DNA from: Apostichopus japonicus | Taxonomy: Eukaryota > Echinodermata > Holothuroidea > Aspidochirotida > Stichopodidae | Assembly: GCF_037975245.1 (NCBI RefSeq) | Contig: NC_092574.1 | Span: 388,001-452,000, forward strand | Reading direction: 5' to 3' | DNA length: 64,000 bases | In this document: piece after piece, positions 24,879-37,292 of the stretch | Layout of the letters: every line of letters starts with the position of its first letter | Position numbering within the stretch: the first letter of the stretch is position 1 | Position numbers and translations under genes: made by a program | Notes under the pieces: generated by a model | What the model was told of the DNA's origin: nothing | Databases searched by the model: none | The model's input: the letters and a program-made list of their open reading frames with translations, nothing else

Positions 24879-25160
24879 CTTTGTCTTGTAGCCCTCGTCT
24901 TCCCCTTCATCTCCCCAGTTGGCGTACTCTTGGGCTACCTTCACCTTGGAGTATGTGTTTGGCGTGTTCAGCCATTTCGTCTTCTCCTCTGCCTGCCTCC
25001 TGTTCAACATCTTGATCGGTGACTTGTATCTGCTCTTCTCAAATTCGTTGTCGTAGATGTAGATGAAGTTGGTGGAGGCGGCTGGGTAGGCGACGTCGCT
25101 CTTGGGCTTCAGTTCGTGTCTCACAAACGGCTGGCCGTACACGTTGCCTGTTATGTAACC
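24879..25160 (-). CDS. Adducin exon (neck region, 94 codons)
   Basis: It begins after a TTTGTTACAG acceptor (25161 onward). It reads GYITGNVYGQPFVRHE, then 'SDVAYPAAST', and 'RRQAEEKTKWLNTPNTYSKV'. These match adducin 'GYRTGYPYRxP..R....SDVEVPA....(Q)REKTRWLNSPNTYxKV' closely. If the exon ends after 'GYKTK' at 24879 it is exactly 94 codons and joins the next exon in phase 0, as in family members (KTKW). At that point, however, the sequence is ATACAC instead of a GT donor. A cryptic GTAGTG lies a few bases further on. Confidence 0.88.
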
Positions 25161-25564
25161 CTGTAACAAATTAAAAAGTTCCTGTGATCAAATTTTTGTG
25201 CTGGTTGCAGATCTAAGTCACTCTTACATCTAACATCAGCAGCACAACATTCCTCCATCTTTGCTGTTTTACTTATGAAATGATTACATATCAAGTCTTC
25301 CACAAGTATCTCTTTGAAAATCTCACACATTCGCTGTCTTTGGTGCATTCAGGACAAACTAATTGGAACATTCCGTTTCTATGCCATTTCCATGAAATAT
25401 TGCACAATTTTGGATGCAGGTGATCTTGAAAATATTTTCAAAATGGGTGGGGTGTGCGACAGATCACATGGGGGAGCTTCATGAAGTTCCCCAAACCGAT
25501 AAAGTATCGATTATGTTCAATAGCGTATGAAACCATTCTGATTATTAAGTCAAGAGCTTGCCAA

Positions 25565-25567
<3 letters not shown>

Positions 25568-25650
<83 letters not shown>
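25568..25650. repeat. (TA)n microsatellite
   Basis: An uninterrupted TA dinucleotide run of about 80 bp inside the adducin intron. Confidence 0.95.
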
Positions 25651-25653
<3 letters not shown>

Positions 25654-26016
25654 ATCTAAGAGAGTATCAAGCTGTAACAATTAGAGTTTCAAGTAAGACA
25701 CAAATCAAATCGAATGGTGTATCCAACCATCCTGATACGTCACAGCTGTTTACTTTGAACGAAGCTACCTGCTTATCCACACTGACTTCCTACAACTCAC
25801 TTCTCACTGAATTATCTCACTTAATAAAGCGTATTAGCTTGGTACACATATGATCAAAAACCTCATACGTTAACTAGAGACGCCATCGGTTGGCAATTAG
25901 CATAGTAAATGCTTGCTATGTTTGCCCAGATCTTTAAATGCAAATAAGGCTAGTTGGTCTGCTGCACAGACGTTGCAGGCCAAGTGAGTTGGAATTTTTG
26001 CATTTTGAAATCTTAC

Positions 26017-26168
26017 CATATTGTCCAAATGTCTCATCATGGCTTCAAACTCCAGTTTACCGACCTTCAGTTTGTGTCCTGTCTCACTGACCCCACCTGC
26101 GTCCTTGGCAGTCGCTTCGCCGACCTTGTCTCTGACTTCATCCGGTAGGTGGATGACATTATCCAGGC
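26017..26168 (-). CDS. Adducin exon (end of head domain)
   Basis: This exon has an acceptor CGTAG (26171-26169) and a strong GTAAGA donor (26016-26011). It encodes 'GLDNVIHLPDEVRDKVGEAT', then 'KLKVGKLEFEAMMRHLDNM'. It corresponds to the adducin segment '(A)GGPDNL.LL......WQIGEQEFEALMRMLDNLG'. It ends in phase 0, joining to the GYITG exon at 25160. It begins in phase 1, so a short exon that should lie between 26169 and 30267 is missing or unrecognised. Confidence 0.85.
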
Positions 26169-27421
26169 CTACGGCATGTATCTGTCACGAATAATTAGCA
26201 TACGGTAAAGCGTTTGAATGCAGTTTGTTGCTACATTATCGAACACAAGTCTTACGAGCGACTCTTTTAATCTCTCTTATTCCTCCTTTTGTCGTTTCTC
26301 GTTGCCGACTTTGCTCTGCTGGTCCTAACACTACTAAGGAGATTCTTATATTTGTCATCTTGTATATGCCATCCGAAGAATGAAACTCAACAATTTCATA
26401 TAAGAGGACGACAAAATCGTACATGATTTGCCGAAGAAACCATCCGTTTGGCATTTATGCTTCAAAAATACAAGACCCACTAAAGAGTCGTTTTTAGCTT
26501 AAATCTGGTTTGAAATTTCGTCCTTTTGATGAAACCTTTGAATCCTTCTCAATTGAAGCATTTTGTCTTCCATCTCTCTGTCAAGGGACAAAAGAGCTAA
26601 ATACTGCCATTACAGAACAAGCACAGAAATGCACTTCTCCTTCAACAGGCAAATATTTGAGCCAACTGTCTGTCTGGGCAATAATACTTCATTTGTTCCT
26701 ATCCAACAAAATTTTTTTGTCTGTCAACAAAACTGGACCAAACTTGGCTATTTGATTATTTGCTCTTTAATGAACAAAAAGATGTCAACTTCTCTATGGT
26801 GGATATAACCAATGCCTGGATTCTGCAAAGCACCTTGATAGCAAACAGGCAAAAGCATTATGTACAATATGTATGAGGTACAATAGAAGCATTGTAACAC
26901 TATCAGGGAAACGGATGTTTGTGTTTATAAGCCTCTTCTCCAAACGATTTGATACAGAATCCTGTGGACGCCTGCGGGCCCAAGCTGAGCTCATCAAACT
27001 TACAAAGACCCTCAGGAGCATCCCAGCTTTCCTTTCATGATGTTAGTGTCATCACATTAGTATTTATAATACGCTTTCTGGCCAAGGTGAAGTGCAAAGG
27101 CACGGCAGTATTTGAATATACCGCGGAGGATTGAAAACTGAAGCCTTTCCAAAATCTCATCGATCATATTCATAGACTTACTGTTTTAGTATTCTGTGCT
27201 TAATACTCCCTTTTGAACAGATATTTATTCCTCTTGAATTTTATTCAACTTTTATTAGCAGATTGAATTTGAGTTCGCAGAAATAAATGTTTCAGTTTTT
27301 GAGTCGGACTAAATTTATTCCAGTCCTTGCAGCCCGACTGAACTTTATTAACATTAGACTGAAACTTGGAAGAAAATAAATTTTATCCCACAGCGATAGG
27401 CCTAGGCCTAAATATCCAATA

Positions 27422-28544
27422 ATGGATGTTCAGAACTTGCTGCAGTTATCCAAGAATATGGAAAATATTGTTGACCCATCGAAGAAGACCAAGCCTAAAA
27501 AATGTGTTATTTATTGGATGAAAGATCAACAAGTTAGTACAGAGTCGGTGATGGACAAAGAAAATGCAACTGAAAATGCAGTCTGCTTGATAAAGTGGAG
27601 AGGAAAGCGGCCGTATTCTAGAAAAATCATCAAAATAAGTGGTATGTTGACCTTTTTTCTGTTTCATTTCTATGTGTAATCATATGAAACTTTCTGACAG
27701 TGGCACAATAACCAAGATCAACTTCTAATTTTATCCTGTCTTGTGCAACGATAAACAGCATATTTGCAGTTAATCAAATTAATAATCAAATTAAAATAAG
27801 ACAAGGCTACATGTGTAGAATATTTCTTGTTTAGGCCTAAACTTATAAGGTTACTACAGTTTAGCTTATTCTTATGGGTGCATGGGGCAATACCTATGTT
27901 TGGTAATTATTTGGACATTCAGTACTTGGATTAGTTTCCTAGTTTTACCTATTCAAACTTCACGTTCAAGTCTGACGTTTCTCTTACCGTACTACAGAGA
28001 TTTTACTTACCATTGAAATAGCGTTATAAAAATGCAAAACATTTGAGTGTTGGGCATGCAGGGTTTAATGTGATTACATTTCTGTTTTTCATATGTGGTT
28101 ATATGCAATGGCCAAATTTTTTATCATTTTAATAATTATTACAGGGGGGGAGGGCTAGTAAGGTTATATATAAACTTTGTGACATGTTGTAAGACATGTG
28201 TAAACATGCTTGCTTGCAAAAAAAGTGGGGTCTAAAGCCACCCATCTCTCCCTCGCGTTGCGACGTCCATTATGCACTGAATATTATATATTATATTTTC
28301 CGTTTCTGGTGGGTGGTTATTGTGCCAATGTATATTTGTGCCCTATCATTATTAATTATTTCTATTTGTTTTATGTTCAGAGTACATTCACAGTATGTGT
28401 GGCAGAAACCAGTGGACAGAGCCACAGCCACAAGAGATGAACAAACGGTTTGCATACAAGTGCATGAATGCTACAAGATACATGAAATTGAAGAAGCTGT
28501 ATTTTATTTTTGTTTTGTTTTGTAATTTTATAGTTGTTGCATAA
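27422..28544 (+). CDS. Predicted two-exon gene (127 codons), BEN-protein-like N-terminus, nested in an adducin intron
   Basis: Exon 1 is 27422-27641 and starts at ATG; exon 2 is 28381-28544 and ends at TAA. The junction is G|GTATGT to TTTATGTTCAG|AG, and the split codon gives Glu with the frame open on both sides. Exon 1 encodes MDVQNLLQLSKNMENIVD, then 'KKCVIYWMKDQQVS' and 'CLIKWRGKRPYSRKIIKISG'. The pairing 'W(M)KDxxV....(C)xIKWRGKxYxxKIIxISG' resembles the N-terminal region of some BEN-domain proteins, which is inference from pattern. Exon 2 adds a basic segment ('KRFAYKCMNATRYMKLKK') followed by a hydrophobic end (F-I-F-V-L-F-C-N-F-I-V-V-A). No BEN domain is seen, so this could be an alternative short isoform or a truncated copy. 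It lies opposite to adducin. Confidence 0.5.
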
Positions 28545-28689
28545 AAAAGGAGACTTCAGAATTCTGGTTATTCTCATTATTTGTTTGGAGAGTTTTAATC
28601 AATAACTAGGACAACAAGCTGGCCAAATTCCTAACTCTCCTTACTTGGAACTGATTAGCATACAAGTATTCAATAAGTATTTGAGTAAG

Positions 28690-29060
28690 TATTCAGAAAC
28701 CTGTTAAGCCTTCATAAAATAACTAATTAGCATACAAGTATTCGAATACTAGCGAATAAGTATTCGAGTAACTATAAGTATTCGTCAGAGCCAAATTATT
28801 TAAATGAGCGAATACTTATATGTAAATGAGCTAAGTATTCAAATAGCTATTCCAAATCTACTCGAATACCTATTCGAATACCTATTTGAATACCTATTTG
28901 AATACCTAACAGGTATTCGAATACTTCACTCATTTACATATTTTGGCTCTGAGGAAGGCTTATAGTTATTCATATTAGTATTGGAATACTTATTTTGTAC
29001 TGTGTGTTATATGGTAAATTTTCTGAATACTGAGGAAATCTTTGAATACTTTTTGAATAC
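28690..29060. mobile_element. Palindromic MITE-like element rich in TATTCGAATA
   Basis: The motif (g)tattcgaatac and its variants occurs over a dozen times. Long inverted arms pair 28755-28815 with about 28915-28990: 'gagtaactataagtattcg', 'tcagagcc' and 'atgagcgaatact' on the left match reverse complements on the right. The element could fold into a long hairpin with a loop of about 100 bp. It has no coding capacity. Confidence 0.6.
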
Positions 29061-30267
29061 TTATCGAATATATTTGTGTAAGGTAAGGGTGGCTTTATTA
29101 GAAAGCAGATAATCCGCTTTGTAACGACCATTATTTGTTACCCAGACTCGACAAAAAAAACCACACACACACCGATTGATAAAATTGTAGGTTGACAAAA
29201 CCCAGACAACCAGCTCTTGATGCTGCAGGGAGAAGAGAGGACCAAGTACTCCCATTCCTGCCCATCAACACCCCCCACTTCCCCCACCACTTGTAATCCC
29301 AACCCACTAGTAAAGTGTGTTGCTGAACCTTCAAGACAAACAAATAGAAAACTCAATTATGACTTTCATAAAAGATCTCTACGTGAGATTTTTCCCACAG
29401 TTTCAACTGGTAGCTTTTCTAAGGATTTACAGTAGCCAAAAGACCCTGGATTCCAAGGTCAATAATGAAACACATCTCCCAGGTGGGTAACCTTGCCCTT
29501 GGGGTCAGACATCAAAAAGAATATTATGGGAATTTTATCGATGAATGTCAACATTATTAGTGCCCATACATGTTAGAAAGCAAACATCTCCCTACTATGC
29601 CTTAATCTAAATCCATAAATCCGATTTGGAGTCGGCAAGTCGCATCAAGACTAGCAATTATTCCAGTCAAACATACTTCTTCAACCGCTGTTCTTTTCAT
29701 TTCATGGAGCAGGCTTTGCTATTGCAGGTGACTTTCTGCTGTTACTCAGAGCCTAGTTTGACTCGGAGAAAAGCAAACAAAAGTTTGTACAGAAGCAGAA
29801 TCTTCAGAGGTGGAGAGAGTTAGAAGAGTGTAATGACTACATATTGATACAGAAGTAGACTACGCTAATGGCAAAATCAAGTTCCGTGTAGGCTAGGAGA
29901 TACAATCATTCCCAAGACAATAAAAATTCCAAATTGATTATATTGTTTGGAAACAGTTTGAAAATTTCAGATAACTTTTCTCAGAGGAGAGGGTCATAAC
30001 AATGATTAACTCAATCCATACCATTTACTTTGTGTTTGGAGTTGACTAATCTTGTCCATTTTCATCCCTCAACCCCCTTACCCCATTCCCGGCTCTTTAG
30101 AAAACAGCTTAAAAAAGGAAAACTCTGTAAATTTCACAGGTCTCGAAAATATTCTGAAATGGAGGAGAATGAACAAACTGTAATATAACCAGAGAACATT
30201 TGGCCTCACACTGCTAAGTTTTACAAGCAATCCGACCACGTTGGACCAAGTCCAGCTAATTCTTTAC

Positions 30268-30496
30268 CTGTATCTCGCATGCTGCTACACAGTTGAGGGA
30301 TAGGAAGTACACCTCCTCTATGGACCCACCACAGCAGACGATACCATGGTTATGCAAGAATAGGATCTTGTTTTTGATGATTTGATCCTCCTGTTCCTCC
30401 TCGACCACGATCCCCGTGAAGTCATAGTGTAGAGATCTCACCACAAATCAAGGCTTCTTGACTCATCGACAAAAGGCCACACTTCATAGTTCAGAC
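30268..30496 (-). pseudogene. Adducin exon (aldolase-like head domain) with a stop and a 1-nt insertion
   Basis: It is bounded by a TTGACAG acceptor and a GTAAAG donor. The content is MKCGLLSMSQEALICGEI, then after a frame change 'YDFTGIVVEEEQED', 'ILFLHNHGIVCCGGSIEEV' and 'AACEIQ'. This is the adducin head ('MKCGLLPISPEALSLGEV.YHDYHGILVDEEE...LILRNHGLV..G.SVEEAF...ACEIQV'). A TGA stands where the second codon should be, and one extra base after GEI shifts the frame. Removing one base would align it without a gap. Either the locus is a pseudogene or these are assembly errors. Confidence 0.82.
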
Positions 30497-32469
30497 CTGT
30501 CAAGATTCAAAGCAAAAAATTCAAAATCCTCCATATTCTATGACATCTTTGCTTTTAAAGATTTGCTTTGGTCAACAACTTGCAGGAAGGGTAATGCTAG
30601 GCAAACATATTGAATATTCAAAGAACATTTAAAAATCCTCCATAATCTATGACATCATTGCTTTTAAGGTAGTTTTTTTTTTTTGTGGTCAGCAAATTTA
30701 TAAAGCCAACTGGGTATTAATCAAAACAAATCGAAATGTGACAAGTCAAGCTAAAGATGTTAAAGAAAATGATCAAAATCCAAGTAAAGAAAAAAGGAAC
30801 CTGCTCTAAGAATCATGAAAGTAATTATAAAGGTGGATACTCACAGCAGCGGCTGCCGAAGTGTGCACATGTTAAATGCATTTAGTACCTGGTCTGGATT
30901 TATTATTACTATTGCTTTCGCAGACTTTTAACTTTGAACACTATCTATCAATATGTAGCAACTGCTTTGAAGTTGATGAGAAAAACATCTTTTGGCCGAG
31001 AAGCATCCAACATTGGGGTTATTCTACTCATCTCCAGAAGTTATCTGTTGATCCAAAAAAAATCCCTTAGTTCATTTTTGCCTTTAAATAAAACAGTGAG
31101 TGACTTAATTATTTAGATTACACAAAAGAAGGCAAAACTATATCAAGAAAGACAATTGATCAAGTTAGCCATTAGCTAGCATTTGAAACAGTAGAGAAGA
31201 CCAGCATATGCAGAGAAGTCTCCTAGATAATTGAAACAAACACTGTTGTTCTATAACTCTATAAACACTACCTGGCAATTGATTGGACATTGTTTATATG
31301 TAAAGGATTGGGTGGTTAGAGGAGTCTGGTTGCGACATCCAAGGGGGGGGGGGGGAGATATAGTATGGCAAGGGAAGGCAGAACTCAGTTTTTCTCTTTA
31401 AGCGCTGGTATTTTGTTCCCCACTAGCAAGCTCTACATCAAAAAATAGGAGGAAAAGGAAAACAAATGTGTAATAAACAATGCTTGATAAAATCATAAAC
31501 TAGCTTTTAAATGTTGGAACACTCCTTTAATGCTCAGAAAATATTAAAGAGTGAATGGCTTCTTTAATATTAAGGAGTAGAAGGCTCTTTTAAATGCTTA
31601 TGCCATGCAACCCACAATGCTTCTCATGTCAAAAATTAACCTATTCTAAAAATCATGGCTATAACCGACATATGATAAAAAAAAAATAAGATATAAAATC
31701 TTAAATTTGTCCAAAATCCATAACTATCTAAAAAAATATTTGCTTTGTCAATAGATGATAGCTGAAGGGAATCAATACAGCTTATTTATTACAACTCTGA
31801 GTGTACATATGACCAACTAATCCCAATGCCATGGAATACTATTATGTACCAACGCCAACAACAATATGAACACAACAGTTACCTTTATCATACACATGGA
31901 CACGGCCATCTTATACTACAAAAACTTGTGATAAAACTGAGGGCATACTGGCAAATACTGCAGAATATGTACAACCTATCTAGCCTTATGCTGTCTACCA
32001 ACAGAAATCACCTACAACATAAAAATGAAATGCAAGCAAATATGAATACTTGTAACGTCTTCTGTCACATACTGAAATAATTATTGGATCTAGTACAGTA
32101 GTAGCAGGCATATCACATAATATAATACATGCTTGGACCTAAGATGTTTAAAAAGTGAGGAACAAATTTACCTGATTGTACCTGGTCTCCATAGCTGCCC
32201 TCAGCATACACTGCAAACGTACATTTTCTGCAACACCTAACTTCACGTCAAACTACAAAAAAAGCATCATATCAGTCAAAATCTTAGAAAAGTTACAAAT
32301 GAAACATGTTAGTACCTCATAGAGCTTTTGATGATAAACTGACGCAGGGAAAGTTAATTAAAAATAACAAATTTTTTTGGATATATACATAAATCTTAGG
32401 TTTCGTGTATAAACTACATTGTCAATGGTCCTGACCACAAACTTTTTCAGGTTCCTTACCCGCAACTTC

Positions 32470-32760
32470 CTGGAGTTTTGAAGGCTGAAATTGCAAATAA
32501 ACTAGTGCATATCCCTACACCAGTTTGAAGGGTCACATTGCAAATAAATTAATGCATATCCCTACACTAGTTTGGAGGGCTGAAATTGCAAATAAACTAG
32601 TGCATATCCCTACACTAGTTTGGAGCGCTGAAATTGCAAATAAACTATTGCATATCCCTATACTAGTTTGGAGTGCTGAAATTGCAATTAACTAGTGCAT
32701 ATCCCTACACTAGTTTGGAGGGCTGAAATTGCAATTAACTAGTGCATATCTCTACATATA
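32470..32760. repeat. 48-bp tandem repeat, about six copies
   Basis: The unit contains 'ctgaaattgcaaataaacta', 'gtgcatatccctacactagt' and 'ttggaggg'. Copies start near 32485, 32533, 32580, 32627, 32675 and 32721. The last two have a small deletion (caattaact). Confidence 0.9.
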
Positions 32761-33097
32761 AATAGACCTATCAAAAAGCCCAATCCTTGAGATCAATTTT
32801 AAGTTGGTCTGACTTCATGAAGTCAAAAATTTGGATAACCAACCGTTATTGGATAACCAACCGTCAACCTGTTGACACTGTTCCTTGAGGAGCTCTTATA
32901 TATTCTACTCTCTAATGATCTCCGAGGTTAAATAGAGTGTGGTTTTCACTACATCTTGCAAATTGTATTATTTGAGACACTAATTGAGACAACATTTAGC
33001 AGAAAATTTTATTTTGTTCCAATTTTGGAATACTTTTTCTGCTGGAGATCTCGGCAACGACGTCCTGCGACGTTCGTTAGCCTACAAGATTGTTAGT

Positions 33098-33780
33098 ATG
33101 GATTCTGCGACAGTGGAGAAATTAAAGGAGTGTAGCATCAGAGTTGCCGACAGTTCATATAAAGATACTGAGATTTTGTATGCTATCATGAATGATGTTG
33201 GTAGAGATGGAATTGCAAGTTGTGTGAAATCTTTAGGATGCTGGATTATCACATTAAAAGCAAAGGAACAAGCTGATCTTATTTTGGACAGTGGACTCCT
33301 CGTGAATTGGAATCAGTTTCTACTGGTGTCAACAGAACGTTCCTAACTGTTAGTGTTTTCGGAGTACCTTCATTCATACAGGACGAAGATCTAACAGGAA
33401 AACTTTGTGAGTATGGGTGTAAAATAAGAGGCGAATGGAAAGGAAAGACCTTCCCCAGATTCCCAAATATCGGGAACGGAATACGATATGTACAGTTAAA
33501 ACTACCTGAAGAACACAAGAGCTTGCCTTACGCAATTAGAATTAACGGGATTAATATGAACTTAACGCACAATGGTCAAACTAAAGTATGCAATTTGTGT
33601 TTGGAAAGCGATCACATCAGGAGAAACTGTCCTAACTACAAATGTTAAGTTTGCGATGTCCAAGGGCACCGGGAAGCTAATTGCCCAAAGGTCAGATGCT
33701 TTAAATGCCAAGAACGTTTGAAGAGTATCGCCATGACAACACAGACACTGGCTCGACCCTAGATACACATGAAAACGAAA
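33098..33780 (+). pseudogene. CR1-like LINE ORF1 (gag-like)
   Basis: The likely start is the ATG at 33098 (MDSATVEKLKECS). The frame shifts near 33310, and the product then continues 'FLTVSVFGVPSFIQDEDLTG', to a CCHC knuckle C-N-L-C-L-E-S-D-H-I-R-R-N-C. A TAA at 33646 precedes a second knuckle (C-D-V-Q-G-H-R-E-A-N-C). The protein would bind LINE RNA. Downstream to about 34180 the sequence is a polar, glutamine- and threonine-rich stretch that may be the ORF1 tail. Confidence 0.75.
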
Positions 33781-34260
33781 CACAATATCAGTCTGAGGGA
33801 TAAGTCACTGGGTCGGTTGAACAGGACGATCACGCTATTCAAGAAGCTAACGAGGTCAGGGCACAGAAATCCAAACAAAACACGGATTCAACAGCAAAGA
33901 AGAACAATAACGCGAAATCCAGACACCCGAGTAATCCTAACCAGGAGTTAAAGAAAACCCACCAACAACAGCGAACTGAACAAAAGACGACATTGCCAAC
34001 ACAAAAAGTAGTAGAACAACGGAGAACACAACCGGAGACTGGATCTCAGCGGATGGAGGGGGCAAGCACACAAAGGGGAAACATCCAACCCCACAAAAGG
34101 CAAATATCCCTAGACAAAGACGGCTTTCAAACTATCAGACTAAAGAAGAAAACATTTATTCCTAATCTCAGCAGAGCGAGAAATGTCAGAACAAAGGATT
34201 CTTCGGCCGAACCTATGCAAAGATGATGGCGTTCATGTTATACGGTACATTTATTTATTT

Positions 34261-37187
34261 ATAGCGATGCAAGCTGCAAAATACCTTGAAACAGGGGAGG
34301 AAGCTATCGCATGCAATTACTACGATATTGATTCATACAACAAGATGTCTCGCGAACACATATTGTCTTTATTCCACCATAATAGTCGAAGCCTTAACAA
34401 AAACTTAGACGACATAACTACATTTACGTCTCTATTGAAGGATTTCTCTGTCATTGGATTTACCGAAACCTGGCTTACTGCAGATATATCCCCCTTAATC
34501 CATATCAATAACTATACGCTTGTTGAAAGGCATCGTCCCGAAAGGAGAGGTGGTGGTGTTTGTTCATTTTTCAACAAAGATCTAAATTTCAAACTCAGAA
34601 ACGATATAAGCATTTTCAACGATTCTGTCAATGTTCATAGAGGTTGACATAACATCAGCAATGAAAAATTATACCATAGGCGTAATTTATAGGCCTCCAA
34701 AAAGTTCACTGCATATTTTTCTGACACACGTAAACAAAATTTTAACCCAACTCTCCAATGAACGACATAGTGCGTACATTATGGGTGATTATAATATTGA
34801 TCTTGCTGACAATATTAAATCTGCTGACTTTTTAAACTTACTATATGCCAGTGGATTTTTTCCTACTATTACCAAACCTACCTGTGTGGGTTGCACTTCT
34901 GCAACTCTTTTAGATCATGTTATAACCAATGATGACTGCAAACTAATAACTGGTATCTTTGTAAGCGATCTCAGTGAGCATTATCCAATATTTCTCCAAA
35001 CTGCCATACACAAAAGTAGACAAAGGGGCCCTATGTATGTAAGGAACTACTGCAAGACAAATGTACAGAATTTCTTCTCAACAATCCGAGATGCTTCTTG
35101 GGAAAATGTTTCATCCCAAACTGATGCACACATTGCCTATTCTATGTTTTATAACAATTTCAATGCCATATATAATCAATGCTTTCCTGAGCAATGTGTC
35201 ACCAAATCTAAGAAATGTCGAAAGAGACACCCGTGGATTACTGCAGGTATTCTAGTTTCTATCAAAAGAAACGATAAGCTATTTAAAAGACATATTAAGA
35301 ACCCGTCTGGTGTAAATAAAACTATTTATTCTCAATATCGTAATAAGCTCAATCATGTTATCAAATTTTCTAGAAAATTATATTTCAACAATAAATTTTA
35401 TAATGCGAGGAGTAACCCAAAAGGCACATGGGATACCATTAACCAACTACTCCATAAAGGTCGTAAACAATCATCGTATCCCTCTTCTTTCAAGGATGGT
35501 GACAAAGAGATTAACACCGACCATGATATTGCTAATAAAATTTAATGACTTTTTCGTCAATCTGGGGCCATCACTGGCAAGTAAAATCAACCACAAACGT
35601 AAATCACAGGAATCTGTTAACATTGATGTTAACACTCATTCCATGTTTTCTCATCCTGTCAGTGAGGAGGAGTTGTTAAAAACAGCAACCTCTTGCATGA
35701 AACCTGATAAAGCAGCTGGATACGATGATTTTAAGCCTGGCATTGTAAGACAAGTTATCTTATTTATTACCAAACCATTAACCCATATTTGCAATTTGTC
35801 GTTCAGTACCGGTATTTTCCCTGATATGCTAAAAATTGCCAAGGTCATCCCTGTCTTTAAGAAAGGGGATTCAGAAAACTTTGAAAATTATCAACCTATA
35901 TCACTATTATCATGTTTTTCCAAAATAGTTGAAAGGCTTCTGTATAATTGTATTTTTAACTTTATTTCAAAATATAACATTTTATGCCAGAAACAGTATG
36001 GATTCCGTCCTGAACACTCCACTGAGCTAGCACTAGCTGATGCCATTGACAATTTGTATAGTAATCTTGACAAGAATAGTACCTGTGTCAGGGTTTTCCT
36101 GGACCTCTCAAAGGCCTTTGACACAATAGACCACACAATTCTGCTTAATAAATTACACTGTTACGGCATAAGAGGCACCCCCCTAAAATGGATCGACAGT
36201 TACTTAGCAAACCGCTACCAATATACATCCTACAAAAATGCTCATTCCCAACCGGAGAGAATTCAATGTGGTGTGCCACAAGGCTCTATATTTGGTCCAT
36301 TGCTTTTTATCCTATATGTTAATGACATTACCAATGTTTCTGATAAAGTTAAAGATGTTTTGTTTGCTGACGACACAAATATTTTCTTCGTATCACAATC
36401 GAGAACTTTATTTCATATTTAAGTATCAACTGAATTAGACAAGTTCAGCGACTGGTTCGCTGGCAACAAATTATCATTGAATATTGATAAAACAAACTAT
36501 ATAGTTTTTAATACTTATAAAAATTTTACATGGAATGCTGATATTACTATGGGTGGTAAAAGACTACAACAAGTCAATAGTACTAGATTTTTAGGCATAT
36601 ATATAGATCATGAACTTAAATGGTGTGACCACATTACAACTGTCTGTAAAAAAGTTGCAAAAAACACCAGTGTTTTAGCTAAGCTTAAGCATTATCTGCC
36701 ACACACATATTAAAGATTCTCTATCAGACATTAGTCCAGCCACATATTACGTATTGTTGTAACATATGGTCTGGTACTAGATATACCAATCTGAATCCCA
36801 TTTGTATTACACAGAAGAAAGCAGTCCGCCATATAACACATGCCAAACCAGAGGGACCACACAAATCCTCTTTTTAAGCGTTCTAAGTTGTTAAAAGCTG
36901 ATGACATTATTAGAGTTAACCTTGCTACATTTGCTTATAAGGCCTGGAATGGACTGTTACCAAATGCTTTTAATGACTACTTAATATGTAACAGTGATAT
37001 TCATTATTACAATACCAGATCTTCAGGCAATGCACATTATAACAGGTATAATTCTACAATGGGGATGTTATCACTGAGGGCACATACAATCAAAACTTGG
37101 AATTCTCTATCAGGCAATATTACAAATAAACCTTCTGCAAAATCATTCAGAAGAAACTTTATTCAAAAAATTATTGCGTCTTATTAA
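34261..37187 (+). pseudogene. CR1-like LINE ORF2 (endonuclease and reverse transcriptase)
   Basis: The endonuclease starts near 34345 ('HHNSRSLNKNLDDI', 'FTETWLT'), changes frame at about 34640, and continues with 'GVIYRPPKSS', 'GDYNIDL' and 'SEHYPIF'. The frame changes again at about 35540. RT runs through 'KVIPVFKKGD', 'YQPISLLSCFSKIVERLL', 'FLDLSKAFDTIDH', 'GVPQGSIFGPLLFILYVND' and 'FADDTN' (about 36364). A stop at 36420 and frame changes near 36711 interrupt the C-terminal part, which ends 'KIIASY' and TAA at 37187. All catalytic motifs are still readable. Confidence 0.88.
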
Positions 37188-37242
37188 TTGAACATGTTCA
37201 TTTTTTCTTATATATTTAGTTCACTTTTTCCTTTTCTTAACA

Positions 37243-37292
37243 GGGAGTCCTCTACTTTGTTAAGCCATCTGAAGACTTTTTAGAGGACTTCC
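37243..37292 (+). promoter_or_regulatory. LINE 3' UTR stem-loop
   Basis: The arms GGAGTCCTCTA (37244-37254) and TAGAGGACTTCC (37281-37292) pair with one bulge around a loop of about 26 nt, about 25 nt before the AAATC tail. The same structure recurs in the copies at 58818-58866 and, on the minus strand, 58209-58174. It is probably the RT recognition hairpin used to start target-primed reverse transcription. Confidence 0.75.
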
